Positions 33,101 to 35,053 of a stretch of 36,582 nucleotides of DNA are shown here, in pieces. The first letter of the stretch is position 1, and each line of letters starts with the position of its first letter. The notes below the pieces were generated by a model. It did not search any database and was not told the origin of the DNA. It saw only the letters and a list, made by a program, of their open reading frames with translations. The position numbers were made by a program, and so were the translations under genes. Source of the DNA: JBCDBH01 sp039184055 (GTDB lineage: Bacteria > Acidobacteriota > Thermoanaerobaculia > Multivoradales > J023); the NCBI GenBank assembly GCA_039184055.1, contig JBCDBH010000015.1, positions 1 to 36,582 on the forward strand, given 5' to 3'.

Positions 33101-33338
33101 TCACCGCCGCGTCACGAGGTCGCAAACGCTCGAAGTCACCAAAACTACCGTCGGCGTTCTGACCTGAAACCAGCCAAGCCTCCGCCGCGTCGATCGCCGG
33201 CTCCACCTGCGCCACCGCTGGCAACGCGCCCCACAGCACTACGAGCGCGACCATCACCGTCGACCACCAGGATGAAACCCGTCGGGATCGCGTTGTTCCA
33301 GCCGTGCTCATGACTTCTCGTGTCCGCTCGTGCGCCAT
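12126..33338 (-). CDS. Giant 7,070-residue exported multidomain adhesin-like protein
   Basis: This is one intact frame of 21,213 bases. The ATG at 33338 has AAGGA 7 nt upstream. The ATG at 33311 is a possible alternative, and the frame stays open upstream without a better site. Residues 1-43 are a Sec signal (VMVALVVLWGALPAVA-Q). Domains in order: prenyltransferase-like alpha-toroid (46-298); five CARDB-type units (300-880); FG-GAP propeller (887-1352); three CARDB units and Ig-like units (1353-2010); then 19 Calx-beta repeats interleaved with five Cys-initiated beta-sandwich modules, two L-type lectins (2728-2936, 3049-3255), a VWA domain (4675-4862), seven DUF11 units, and two choice-of-anchor A domains (6419-6677, 6817-7070). 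Calcium-binding DxDxDG loops are frequent. The chain stops right after the last domain (GCLPVP) with no LPXTG, PEP-CTERM, RTX or T9SS-type tail, so surface retention is unexplained. The architecture implies surface adhesion or matrix building. The Rhs gene follows in the same direction. Confidence 0.95.
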   Translation of the reverse strand: MAHERTREVMSTAGTTRSRRVSSWWSTVMVALVVLWGALPAVAQVEPAIDAAEAWLVSGQNADGSFGDFERLRPRDAAVTVLALAGRASSATAVDAAATYLGAVPEANTQFRSQRALALAAAGQSPLSLLATIGDFRNGGGMGAFVGHQSTLFDTAFSVQALALDEDTYLLDLLSLLDYVRLSQGVDGGWGFAVDAPSELYFSAEMLQSLATLDELAVAPEVIDGVVAYLSGFQVADGGFGGALETAVAYRALVAAGVEDGALPFGSPIPILLASQQANGSWNDDAYVTAEVVRALRSQGPNLAFVSLTATPESTAPGGLVRLTAEVRNKGAVAAPESSLAVRRDTPDGDELATTTVPALAAGAETTVEIDVDTTGMTTAEVLLFALLDAGEVIEETDEADNVDSVRITLQSGPDLAVFGADVTTLPASPLPDESFDLVVETRNLGETEVASFTYRIERLEGGTAVETLASASAGPVSAGGAVTLTLPLTFAEGEHELRITLDPDDLVDEEVEDNNIADTLVAVVDPDRADLAISEAELTLTPAVPLPGDPVDIQVTVRNLGGRDATATVELRARDADDEMVLATFTPTLVAGDFVTLDANVTLPPEAFAVVAVADPEQAVIETDESNNRAELRFLDLPDLALGFDNIEPLPLAPIDGETVTVTLTVRNAGSATATAVPVDLYAGDPDAGGTLVGSAVLDEIGPAGNRSTQIQWTATGGATALTAVVDASDTIAELSERNNRAAREVSVPRATGPNLTLAVADRSLLSFDATTQSVTGTVGLSIGNDGDTAVGVDVTVRIFEDRDGDGRRGVDDPVLALDTLTAPLAVGESRPLDLAVDSVLTFHRSLVWAEVDPADAVAERREDDNRVTLFVDGCELAAAPNPGGPIEPIEEWYAPGLELETTPIVAQLSDDNGDGAIDSRDVPDIVAHTIDSQGRAIVALSGLDGTRLWTFRSSQAHPLVRQLGQVATADLDGDGIAEVIGLQRNGRLIALDHQGRLHWVSESIEAVGDRAVSAITIGDLDEDGVPEIAVGRTVLSNTGARIAVGTGNRGQNLNFYGPFGVVSVPGTSTYGHSVIADVDLDGRNELVAGDTLYRLNDLGELEVVWDKTVPDNLMRDGFNAVGQLDDDPEAEIVYVSSGQIMVLNHTGSTAASRQVMTSFSFFELPTFWGSPPTIADLDGDGRNEILVATATEVIAYGRTLGNRWRQRGPKEDFGAIHSLTAFDLDGDGTREVLFLDEENFFILDGTNGSIRHQRPNLSKTATEYVAVVDVDNDGGAEILLPSNTSFGGNSSTTGLHVLGHPSWQGARAAWNQYTYQVTNILLDGTVPSPQTPHWQAGVGFRVNVESPAPPVRLPNLTIGFPRVGVAGPEGVPVVVRIGNGGLGHVPAGIEIALYDGEPTGAPVATATTSRGLRAGDYEDVTLAWTVAGSGGAAVALIDVGDAYVECDETDNRLDLIIDQTLLPDLSITPAGVTVVAPSAPIAAGQVVVLDVEVENTGTATSAATVARLYDGSPSTGVAAGDVTLPALTPGETTTLRLEWDSLGTTGRHLLHVLADPDGGVLELDEGNNLGLTTVDLVSPSAPDLDLIAFDILPDSVTAGTSVLLRAEIRSRGTDVAGGVEVAFRVNGAEAVRASSPAVLVGGESRILEAILPTANLAGTLPLEARVDPDGVVAELDESNNTASGTLVVESSALVPRIGTDQPRYDANQDVTVTITVTNNGTTAVDETLDLRIVDATGFVVAEVALAETLTLEPGENLFTYTWNTGSSLAGTYAAEAELGGLGATAVFGIVGDVTVSATLFADRDVYLPQQIAVLTGAVSNLGANQLLEDVQARFAISGVGGEVFAAELDLVQLLPGASRPLSAVWEIANAAPGAYEATLEVRDATGFLLAYAATAITVEDSASTGAGLDGSLVVSPDVIGAGAPFFAGTTVSNNGNAAMPDLVLRLRMIRLRDGVIVAELTRPEPLELGETAEGTFGVPTTGLSEDDYLVTLSGELPERAVRLDAQPLTIARGVSVGDLQLFEGDSGSAVASVPVTLSSAADTAIDVTWTTADGTALAGEDYLAAGGVLTFAPGEVTKNADVTVLGDLDAEPNESFLVTISAVGVSVGDGQGLVTLIDEEGCSGPNLLVNAGGESAIDGWTEAGAGWRARFADPTPIAGDAYFSYAGFEPSAELVQEVDLASYATQIDTGGQTFVVESFLRSAGAEPDSIQLVVDYLDATGIELARYESAAISAPDGWTAVRDLRVVPVGTRMARVRLLATQLAGVDLQAYADALAMRSLGVPVATVATTSFVEGDTGITTVSFDLDLSCAAPAALSVDATTVDLVGDDVATAGVDYQSTSATLAYAPGATRAGLSIELLGDDLDEPDETFGVALSTTSALVLLDATPTVTILDDDGPVVLSIDTMSAIDESVGTVELGFSLSQPSGREVRFTVGTVDGTAIAGSDYQTLAQTLVLAPGETEASLVLTLLDDDVDEPEESFRLVLSAPQNVVFAPPDLTMTIADDDLPTITVIDPPRVDEGDVGTTPAVFTVALSNPSVRDIRIPWATQDNSAQAGADYVAASGEIVFTPGQVSATVSIDVLGDVTKEPEETFFLRLDTPNVGTLVDPEGVGTIFDDDGVLITVEDVVITEGDGVASVPVILSKTADFAIQVDYVTVDGSARDGSDYTAVSGTLDFPPGSTRIDVPVDVLTDSLDEPIESFFLELSNPVEAQLLDDVAEVTILEPATWHLNADGDFEVIPGCVELTEDRSSRRGSAWRTRTTDLSENFDRTFRVYLGTRDGNGADGIVFAFQNQGPTALGGNRFGMGWSGISPAVGVEIDTFNNSGSYDPASDHITVNLNGAYTLPQVTPVGAIPSGGPVTNIEDGQEHELRIVWNAEINRLEVLFDGLHRLFYDRDIVTDIFSGTSEVFWGFTGGNGFPNQQYFCATDLCFPGERPQLSGGNGFVTEGDAGTVEMSIPITLSCPSDQPVTVDYATRDVSAVAGEDYVPVSGSLTFAPGETSKWVHVTVNGDLVDEPDETFMLELSNLVGADLRWQGTGNIDTDDVVWHFNGDSREGIINGCPTVTRAVNSRFGSVWRSDRIDLAEHFDRTFEVYLGDSSRDADGMAFVLQNEGIDALGSNGLNLGLRTISPSLGIELDTSNNGSSWDDIGPDHMAVVINGDIRNAVPPVVPARLDGSTLSDDQRHDLRVVWNADTQTIDAYLDGEPRVQYTRDLVADIFSGTSEVLWGFTGANFNNTTLQYFCPAPGCFGTDPNPRISIGDVQVLEGDSPGDTQLIFPLTLSCPSDQPVSVRVRTVDGDATAGVDYIAVDQVFTFAPGEHAKSVVVPVLGDLDAESDETVFVDLSEASGGTTRYDRGTGTIETDDVRLSLHSTEVVEGDAGTITFATRLLLGEPQPTATTVTYTVSANTGSGDAATPGVDFIEKVGTVTIGANGTNATSATLTFEVIGDLEPEATETVLITLDVADGSLVQDEVVVVAIKDDDDCPGANLLVNPGNEETLVEGVPPGWMLISGPGWSRRVENPAPLDGTAAFYARNGAIDEVQEIAQDVDVSGFAQRIDAGIQRFVFTGWVRIFNQNPGDLTRMIVEYRDADDQVLELWDTLSVRHKTAWTRYGDLRVAPVGTRTIRVRLLGIKRDGNNNDAYFDVLRLSSLDVPPFNVGDTTVIEGESGRSDAVFDVSLGCASPATTRIDFLTADGTATAGSDYEARFGTLTFAPGELTQQVTVPVFGDTVPESDETFFLELTNPVNAAVGIGRGTATIFADEITLEALGSTVLEGAAGTITPATVTFTLSGASTVPVSIDYATLEGGAAPALAGEDFTAQSGTVLFAPGEVSKTITIDVLGDALPESDETFTVTLSNPINVGLGDDPVIVIQDDDAAITIADGQAVEGDLGTSDLVLTLALSAPTSQPVQVDFLTVDDTALAGSDYTAASGTITFAPGEVSKTITIEVLGDTEIEPGETFLVQLSNPVNATIADDEATGFILDDDDCPSIELLENGAGDEATPNNVPPPGWTEIVGSQWQRRTSSPSPFGGAGYFYPGSVGGAELSQDVDVSMFASFIDNGIQRFSFQAYVRTQIEATPDVARVAVDYLDVSGALIDQYDSGDLIDLDSWTALADLRLAPSGTRTLRVRLLARNQGHDSALDVYFDQLSLTALRTPTVSSQSLVVDEGDTGSQDVVFEVVLACAVDEPVTVQATTVTVDAESGDDFTPVDVTLTFAPGETVKEVPVTVFGDLFNEDTETLYLDLVSSANAPTPKPRLSLTVLDDDPTPFLTMQDVEVFEPLTGEQAVVSFPIRLSVPSELPVQVNYDTINQSATRGVDFLRANGTLVFAPFEQTKTVEVTVLPDDLVEGTETFRLDLSSVVNARLIDSRAIGTIFDDDDNPECSGPELLVNGDGEAPTLTGVVPDWVLVEGDAFVQRRTSPSPFTGTAYIDAGGPLAGELRQDVDVRAYATTIASGQRFRFTGAVRSGGDAAIDEARIVVEYRDGAGTVLESYDSGLLADSVWQELEDIRLAPLGTETIRVRLLASHAAGDPTTDTLEVYFDALSLVSLDIPTLAVSDAYVSESLAFGSGSNEQARFDISLSCAAPVAVDLAWTTRDGTARAGEDYVAASGTVSFPAGSRYASVLVDVLDDTESDPDESFDLVLTPLSTPPEIVFQDLEGRAYISDDDSIILDLALCMDGSGSISGSEFTLQLNGTAAAVEDPTVVPHNGTVRISVLQFNSNTRFEIEPIVIDRNNAAAVAQRIRSIGKLNGGTAIHSCVSAAAPILTQATPFSAKQIIDVSTDGRSDRNQAYAAANSALAQGVDVINAIGVGSGIDLTLLNNMVRPQPQGGPEGFVITVGNFGQYADAIAQKIQREANPDLAVTKTDNRDTAVPGEATEYVITVTNNGSGVAPSVQVDEPTPALLSPVYQVDRGTFDPATGLWSGVALGLGDTVTLTVNGIIDPAATGTLSNTVTVVPGAGVADLEPTDNVATDETQLLPSADLSLAKSHAADFVAGGSGRFELVVSNVGPSAAYAIEITDTLPTGLGFVAASGDGWSCVESTPGVVTCAHPGPLAPATSLPTVNLDVAVATDASSPVTNTATVTATTPDPLTANNSAVDSVTVLRPALEVVKTALDAGGEGSVAPGEAVRWDLVVTNTGESELTNVVLDDPVPTGTTVVVGSATTSAGVIVSESPLQIDLGTLASGTSVTVSFESVLDDADLDEVVNQASVTSSELPTVLSDDPTLPGDVDPTVIPVVADPELGATKVDSLFDDVDGDGVPSPGDVVRYVVTITNTGDGEATGVRFTDLVPTNTALVLGSVTSSLGSVLSEEPLEVDLGTVAPATSATVSFDVTLDSPFPLGIDEISNQGNVFSDQLPALLTDDPDVGGDADPTVTMVTATPRLVAEKTDSVAVDADGDGSPSPGDTLAYTITLRNLGNTAAVDVLFVDLVPVHTTLEAGSVTSSQGTVTETGTAPGDAIQVAVGELPVGTDVTIDFRVVIDAPIATGVSEIINQGAVASTGLDDVLTDDPDVGGEADPTVTPITTMPELRIEKTATLVVDLDNDGVVSPGDELLYTLSVESTGNTGVVDAVLRDTIPADTALVLGSVQSSQGAVTSEDPIEIALGDLEPTESAAVSFRVTVDDPFPLAVTSVANQAFVTSARLTDVPSDDPSTPEVDDPTETDVIITPEVSIDDVTVTEADVDAVFTVLLSQSSNRAVTVSYTTADGSAVAGADYTAASGTVTIPAGETSATIPVAVLDDLLDELDETFTVTLSDADGGVLVDDTGVGTILDDDPTPVLAIGDVTVTEGDTGSVDAVFAVGLSAPSSFPITADYTVVAGSATEAEDYTLVSGIMSVAPGSLGTTITVPVLGDLFDETDETFTVVLSNLSQALPGDIEGLGTILDDDQAGLSVSKIDTLSLDANGNGVANPGDELTYTITVTSTGTAIVRDVVLSDPVPTASTLVASSLGTDTGVVSGETPPTVTIGDLAPGAVATVSFRVAIDDPFPSGGADEIANQASVTSLELGTVLSDDPDTPEADDPTVTPVEIRPEASIDDVTVTEGFDPVAVLTVTLDRASLVDVSVTYTTVAETATADADYTSATGTLTIPAGETSGTISIPILDDDRLEEAETFRVELTDPIALQLVDASGQVTIADDEPCPSTELLVNRSAEASSTLPLGWTPILGAAWAPVALADTTHAFAAPVDVASAELAQSVDVSAFADVIDTGAQPFALTAWVQSADEPVRDEARVVVEYRAGDGTLLDSYDSGAIAETAWTELTDDRLAPVGTRRIRVRLLATQQSATGNDVRFDDLSLVALRTPVLDIADAVAVESEGELVHVVTLSCPLDEDLTFAWSTVDGTALADEDYLPVLAGTVTIPAGATTAELRVPLLDDLVLEDAEHLFVVLDTTGSAATAIDPEAIGVILDDDGAGGCAPDVLDLAGGFNLFLFGDLIQNATDAEGRVAAGGNVQLQSYGVARLVPASGGTDDRLVAGGNLIFTDGTVYGGNVVHGGTVQLTRVDVPDGTVRQDTPIDFVAERTRLEALSASFAATEVNGTTDVAPWGAITLTGTDAELNVFTLSATALQSSTGLTIDVPSGATALINVDGTAVTMQNFGFFLQGGAERRRVLFNLHQATSLVMQSIGVQASILAPHAAVHFNNGALDGSLIAASLQGTGESHHHPFVGCLPASGGGGAVGELPDFPVTQGIVSRPAVSVDDVDVIEGDTGSVDAVFTLSLSHPSSQNIVVDLFTAEGDATPGVDYVAPVGSTGFLPGERTIDAVVPVLGDTEVEDDEIYYLRLDRPTGGVLGDAQGLGTILDDDVETGGGGACVTQPFGTSGAFNVFAFGNLNQNNSDAEGRMAAGGHLQLSNYSIGLLETVTGGDALVAGLSLTFNNGQVHHGDVAWGTSAQLNGVTIVDGIDYQGTPIDFVAERLYLEGLADSMAQVADTGPVTIPPWNAITLDGTDPELNVFTVPASNLSSATSFTINVPAGASVLINVDGAAVTIQNFGFTLNGTDAEHVVFNLHQATSLVMQSIGMQGTVLAPRAAVQFNNGQHNGALIAASIQGNGQSNLRRFDGCLPVP
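12129..14085 (-). repeat. Duplicated choice-of-anchor A domains at the giant protein C-terminus
   Basis: Two copies of about 255 residues (6419-6677 and 6817-7070) are separated by one Calx-beta unit. Both have FN(L/V)F(L/A)FG(D/N)L, DAEGR(V/M)AAGG, TPIDFVAER, PWxAITL, NVFT, LINVDG, NFGF, FNLHQATSLVMQSIG and LIAAS. A 22-nt stretch is identical at 12267-12288 and 13446-13467. This domain normally sits just before a cell-wall or PEP-CTERM-type anchor, yet here the protein ends with the second copy. Confidence 0.85.
15230..18751 (-). repeat. DUF11 repeats (six in tandem, a seventh after two Calx-beta units)
   Basis: Each unit begins with a strand like PDLAVTKTD, ADLSLAKS, LEVVKTAL, LGATKVDS, LVAEKTDS, LRIEKTAT or LSVSKIDT. 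It continues with PGDxxxYTITVxNTG, DxxPxxTxxVxGS and ends NxAxVTS. Six lie in 18751-16320 and the seventh in 15652-15230. The gap between is filled by two Calx-beta units. Four units carry a DxDGDGxxSPGD-like loop. These are structural, Ig-like stalk domains. Confidence 0.85.
18755..19315 (-). other. VWA domain with intact MIDAS in giant protein
   Basis: Residues 4675-4862 form a von Willebrand A domain. The MIDAS residues are all present: DGSGS from D4684, the Thr in LNGGTAIHS, and the Asp in DVSTDGRSD. Two cysteines (ALCMDG, IHSCVS) may pair. Such domains bind protein ligands through a divalent cation. Confidence 0.85.
23240..25158 (-). repeat. Tandem duplication of an L-type lectin plus Calx-beta unit
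   Basis: Two lectin domains (residues 2728-2936 and 3049-3255) each follow the legume-lectin-like order: FDRTFRVYLG / FDRTFEVYLG, GIVFAFQN / GMAFVLQN, VGVEIDTFNN / LGIELDTSNN, and DIFSGTSEVxWGFTG near the end. Each is followed by one Calx-beta unit. At DNA level, 24606-24634 and 23655-23683 are identical (29 nt), and 24422-24454 and 23462-23494 are identical (33 nt), giving a unit of about 955 bases. The conserved Asp/Asn residues for calcium and sugar are present, so glycan binding is plausible. Confidence 0.8.
27310..29280 (-). repeat. CARDB block B and Ig/macroglobulin-like units
   Basis: Residues 1353-2010 have three further CARDB units (PNLTIGFPRVG, PDLSITPAGV, PDLDLIAFDI starts; DETDNR, ELDEGNN, ELDESNN ends). 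They are followed by about three Ig-like units with a different signature (starts such as PRYDANQDVTV and DRDVYLPQQIAV), reminiscent of macroglobulin-type beta-sandwiches. The assignment of the latter is tentative. Confidence 0.65.
29300..30680 (-). other. FG-GAP/VCBS-type beta-propeller of giant protein
   Basis: Residues about 887-1352 contain a run of blades with calcium-binding loops at regular spacing: DDNGDGAIDSRDVPD, ADLDGDGIAEV, GDLDEDGVPEI, ADVDLDGRNEL, ADLDGDGRNEI, FDLDGDGTREV and VDVDNDGGAEI. Seven loops fit a seven-bladed, integrin-alpha-like propeller. Cysteines in the flanking CARDB units (DGCELA before, YVECDETDN after) could bracket it. Confidence 0.8.
30700..32440 (-). repeat. 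CARDB-type Ig-like repeat block A (about five units)
   Basis: There are about five tandem units of 105-120 residues (residues 300-880). Each starts with a PDLA/PNLT strand, has a VRNxG turn and ends with an E-x-(D/N)NR or EDNN turn (EETDEADN, EVEDNN, ETDESNNRA, ELSERNNRA, RREDDNR). This is the CARDB (cell-adhesion-related, bacterial) signature. The last unit carries a calcium-loop-like DRDGDGRRGVDD. Confidence 0.8.
32442..33203 (-). other. Prenyltransferase/squalene-cyclase-like alpha-toroid domain of giant protein
   Basis: Residues 46-298, just after the signal peptide, consist of helical hairpin repeats. They carry the glycine/aromatic turns typical of the prenyltransferase-squalene oxidase superfamily: NADGSFGDF, VDGGWGFAV, VADGGFGGA, QANGSWNDD. 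I see no DxDD-type or metal-binding catalytic motif, so a binding role like that of complement/TED-like toroids is more likely than an enzyme. Confidence 0.65.
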
Positions 33339-33345
33339 ATCCATG

Positions 33346-33350
33346 TCCTT
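33346..33350 (-). promoter_or_regulatory. Ribosome binding site that decides the giant-gene start
   Basis: AAGGA on the minus strand is 7 nt from the ATG at 33338. It is too close (1 nt) to the ATG at 33344 and too far from the ATG at 33311, so 33338 is preferred. Confidence 0.6.
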
Positions 33351-33790
33351 CCCAATCGGCTCAAAAGGCAAGCCGCGTCCACACATCGACCACACGGATC
33401 GATCTCCATCGCTTGTCAAAACTCGTCTCGGATTCCCCTCTCGACCGCTCAAAACTACGGTCTTTGGGGCCAGATGATTCGAGCCCGGGGTCGAGCCGAT
33501 CTCATGCAGGGCTCAACCTCGATGTCCATGGGATCACCCGTGTGCGGTTTCTCCCGGCTCTCGTCATCCACGAAGCCGAACCTCGACAGTGTGATCACCA
33601 CAAAGGTTCGACCTGCGTCCAACCATCTAAGGCGGCAGCCGTGGCCATGCATGATCGCCGACAAAGAAAATCACCAATACAGGTCATTTGCCCACTGGAC
33701 ACAACATGGGCCCTCTTGCAGTTACGATCGATGGTCGGGAGCACGATACCGTGTACATCATCCACTGACATCGCCCAAACCAGCCAGTCA

Positions 33791-33796
33791 GAGAGG
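33791..33796 (+). promoter_or_regulatory. Ribosome binding site of the P1 peptidase gene
   Basis: GAGAGG lies 6 nt before the ATG at 33803, which also begins a good signal peptide. The frame is open for 161 codons upstream, but that part has no protein character. Confidence 0.65.
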
Positions 33797-33802
33797 TACA
33801 CC

Positions 33803-34975
33803 ATGCGCCGTGTCCTACTCGCCCTCCTCCTCATCACCACCGGCCTCGCCCACGCCGAGACCCCACCTCGCGCCCGCGACCTCGGCATCCCCTTCGACGG
33901 TGAGCCCGGCGAGCACAACGCCATCACCGACGTCCCCGGTATCGAAGTCGGCTACACCACCCTCATCCGTGGCGAAGGCGAGCTCGTCATCGGCCAAGGC
34001 CCCGTGCGCACCGGCGTCACCGCCATCCACCCACGCGGCCGCGACAACACCGCGGGCGTCTTCGCCGCCCGCTTCACCATGAACGGCGACGGTGAGATGA
34101 CCGGCACCCACTGGATCGATGAATTCGGCACCCTCTTCGGCCCCATCCTGCTTACCAACACCATCAGCGTCGGCGACGTCCACGCCGCCTCCATCGACTG
34201 GATGCGCCAGCGCAACCCCCGCGACATGACCCACCTTCCCATCGTTGCCGAAACCTGGGACGGCCACCTGAACGACCACTACGGCCGTCACGTCAAACGC
34301 GAACACGTCTTCGCCGCCCTCGACAACGCCCGTGGCGGCCCCATCGCCGAAGGCAACGTCGGCGGCGGCACCGGCATGTCCGCCCACGGCTACAAAGCCG
34401 GCACCGGCACGAGCTCACGCAAAGTCGGCCCCTACACCGTCGGCGTTCTCGTCCAGGCCAACCACGGCTTGCCCTGGCGCCTCACCATCGCCGGCGTCCC
34501 CGTCGGCCAGATCCTCAACCCCGACACCACCGACCACTTCAAGGACCATCGCGTCCCCGGTAGCTCCATCATCGTCATCGTCGCCACCGACGCCCCCCTC
34601 CTTCCCATCCAGCTCCAGCGCCTCGCCAAACGCCCCGCCATGGGCATCGCCCGCACCGGCGGCATCGCCGAACGCACCTCCGGCGAGATCTTCCTCGCCT
34701 TCTCCACCGCCAACGCGTCACCTGCTAAAGAAGGCGAAACCCTCACCCTACAAGCCCTCACCGACGACGCCGTCTACACCCTCGACTACCTCTACGAAGG
34801 CGTCATCCAGGCCACCGAAGAAGCCATCATCAACGCCATGATCGCGGCGGAAACCATGGTGGGCGTGGATGGGTATCGCGAGGAGAGGATCGATCATGAG
34901 CGGGTGCGGGAGATTCTTCGGGAGTATGGGCGGTTGGAGGAAATTTCACCTGAAGAAGACTCCAGCTCGGAGTAG
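33803..34975 (+). CDS. Exported P1 (S58/DmpA) family Ntn-hydrolase peptidase
   Basis: The product is 390 residues, close to the usual 350-400 of the family. Residues 1-18 are a Sec signal peptide (VLLALLLITTGLAHA-ET). The mature chain starts RARDLGIPFDGEPGEHNAIT and continues DVPGIEVGYTT, GVTAIHPRG, the GGPIAEGNVGGGTGM glycine loop (178-192), and VGVLVQANHG. At 252-266 the sequence PGSSIIVIVATDAPL is the autocleavage/nucleophile region. By alignment of the hydrophobic strand, S255 (possibly S254) becomes the N-terminal nucleophile after self-cleavage. ARTGG follows at 283. Family members are aminopeptidases for D-amino or beta-amino N-termini, or ester/amide hydrolases; the substrate here is unknown. 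The protein is probably periplasmic. The gene is divergent from the giant gene. The last 40 or so codons switch from C-ending to G/T-ending choices. Confidence 0.93.
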   Translation: MRRVLLALLLITTGLAHAETPPRARDLGIPFDGEPGEHNAITDVPGIEVGYTTLIRGEGELVIGQGPVRTGVTAIHPRGRDNTAGVFAARFTMNGDGEMTGTHWIDEFGTLFGPILLTNTISVGDVHAASIDWMRQRNPRDMTHLPIVAETWDGHLNDHYGRHVKREHVFAALDNARGGPIAEGNVGGGTGMSAHGYKAGTGTSSRKVGPYTVGVLVQANHGLPWRLTIAGVPVGQILNPDTTDHFKDHRVPGSSIIVIVATDAPLLPIQLQRLAKRPAMGIARTGGIAERTSGEIFLAFSTANASPAKEGETLTLQALTDDAVYTLDYLYEGVIQATEEAIINAMIAAETMVGVDGYREERIDHERVREILREYGRLEEISPEEDSSSE

Positions 34976-35021
34976 ACTGTTGACTAGTAGAAGAAACGAA
35001 CTTGTTCAGAATTGTCCACCT

Positions 35022-35043
35022 CTTAGCGTTGGACGCTTAAGGA
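35022..35043 (+). promoter_or_regulatory. Hairpin overlapping the ribosome binding site of the OLD-family gene
   Basis: CTTAGCGT (35022-35029) pairs with ACGCTTAAG (35033-35041) with one bulged T and a 3-nt TGG loop. The AAGGA at 35039-35043, 10 nt before the ATG at 35054, is partly inside the stem. This could limit translation; regulation is inferred. A TTGACT at 34980-34985 could be a -35 box, but no good -10 follows. Confidence 0.3.
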
Positions 35044-35053
35044 AATTAGCCTA

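Larger units (their letters stand above)
33339..33802. other. Divergent intergenic region between giant gene and peptidase
   Basis: These 464 bases must carry promoters for both directions. On the minus strand a consensus-like TTGACA sits at 33419-33414, about 75 nt before the giant start codon, but no good -10 follows it at 16-18 nt. I see no convincing promoter for the peptidase. Frames cross the region on both strands, but their translations are Arg/Ser/Pro-rich and not protein-like. No terminator or operator-like palindrome stands out. Confidence 0.5.

Noticed and set aside
33320..33802. N-terminal extension of the P1 peptidase by 161 codons
   Set aside because: It would bury the clear signal peptide at 33803 and runs through the divergent promoter region. 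A good ribosome binding site precedes 33803.
35011..35043. Integron attC-like site (GTTGGAC fits the GTTRRRY core)
   Set aside because: No matching RYYYAAC partner or second stem boxes were found in the preceding 150 bases, and no integrase is present.
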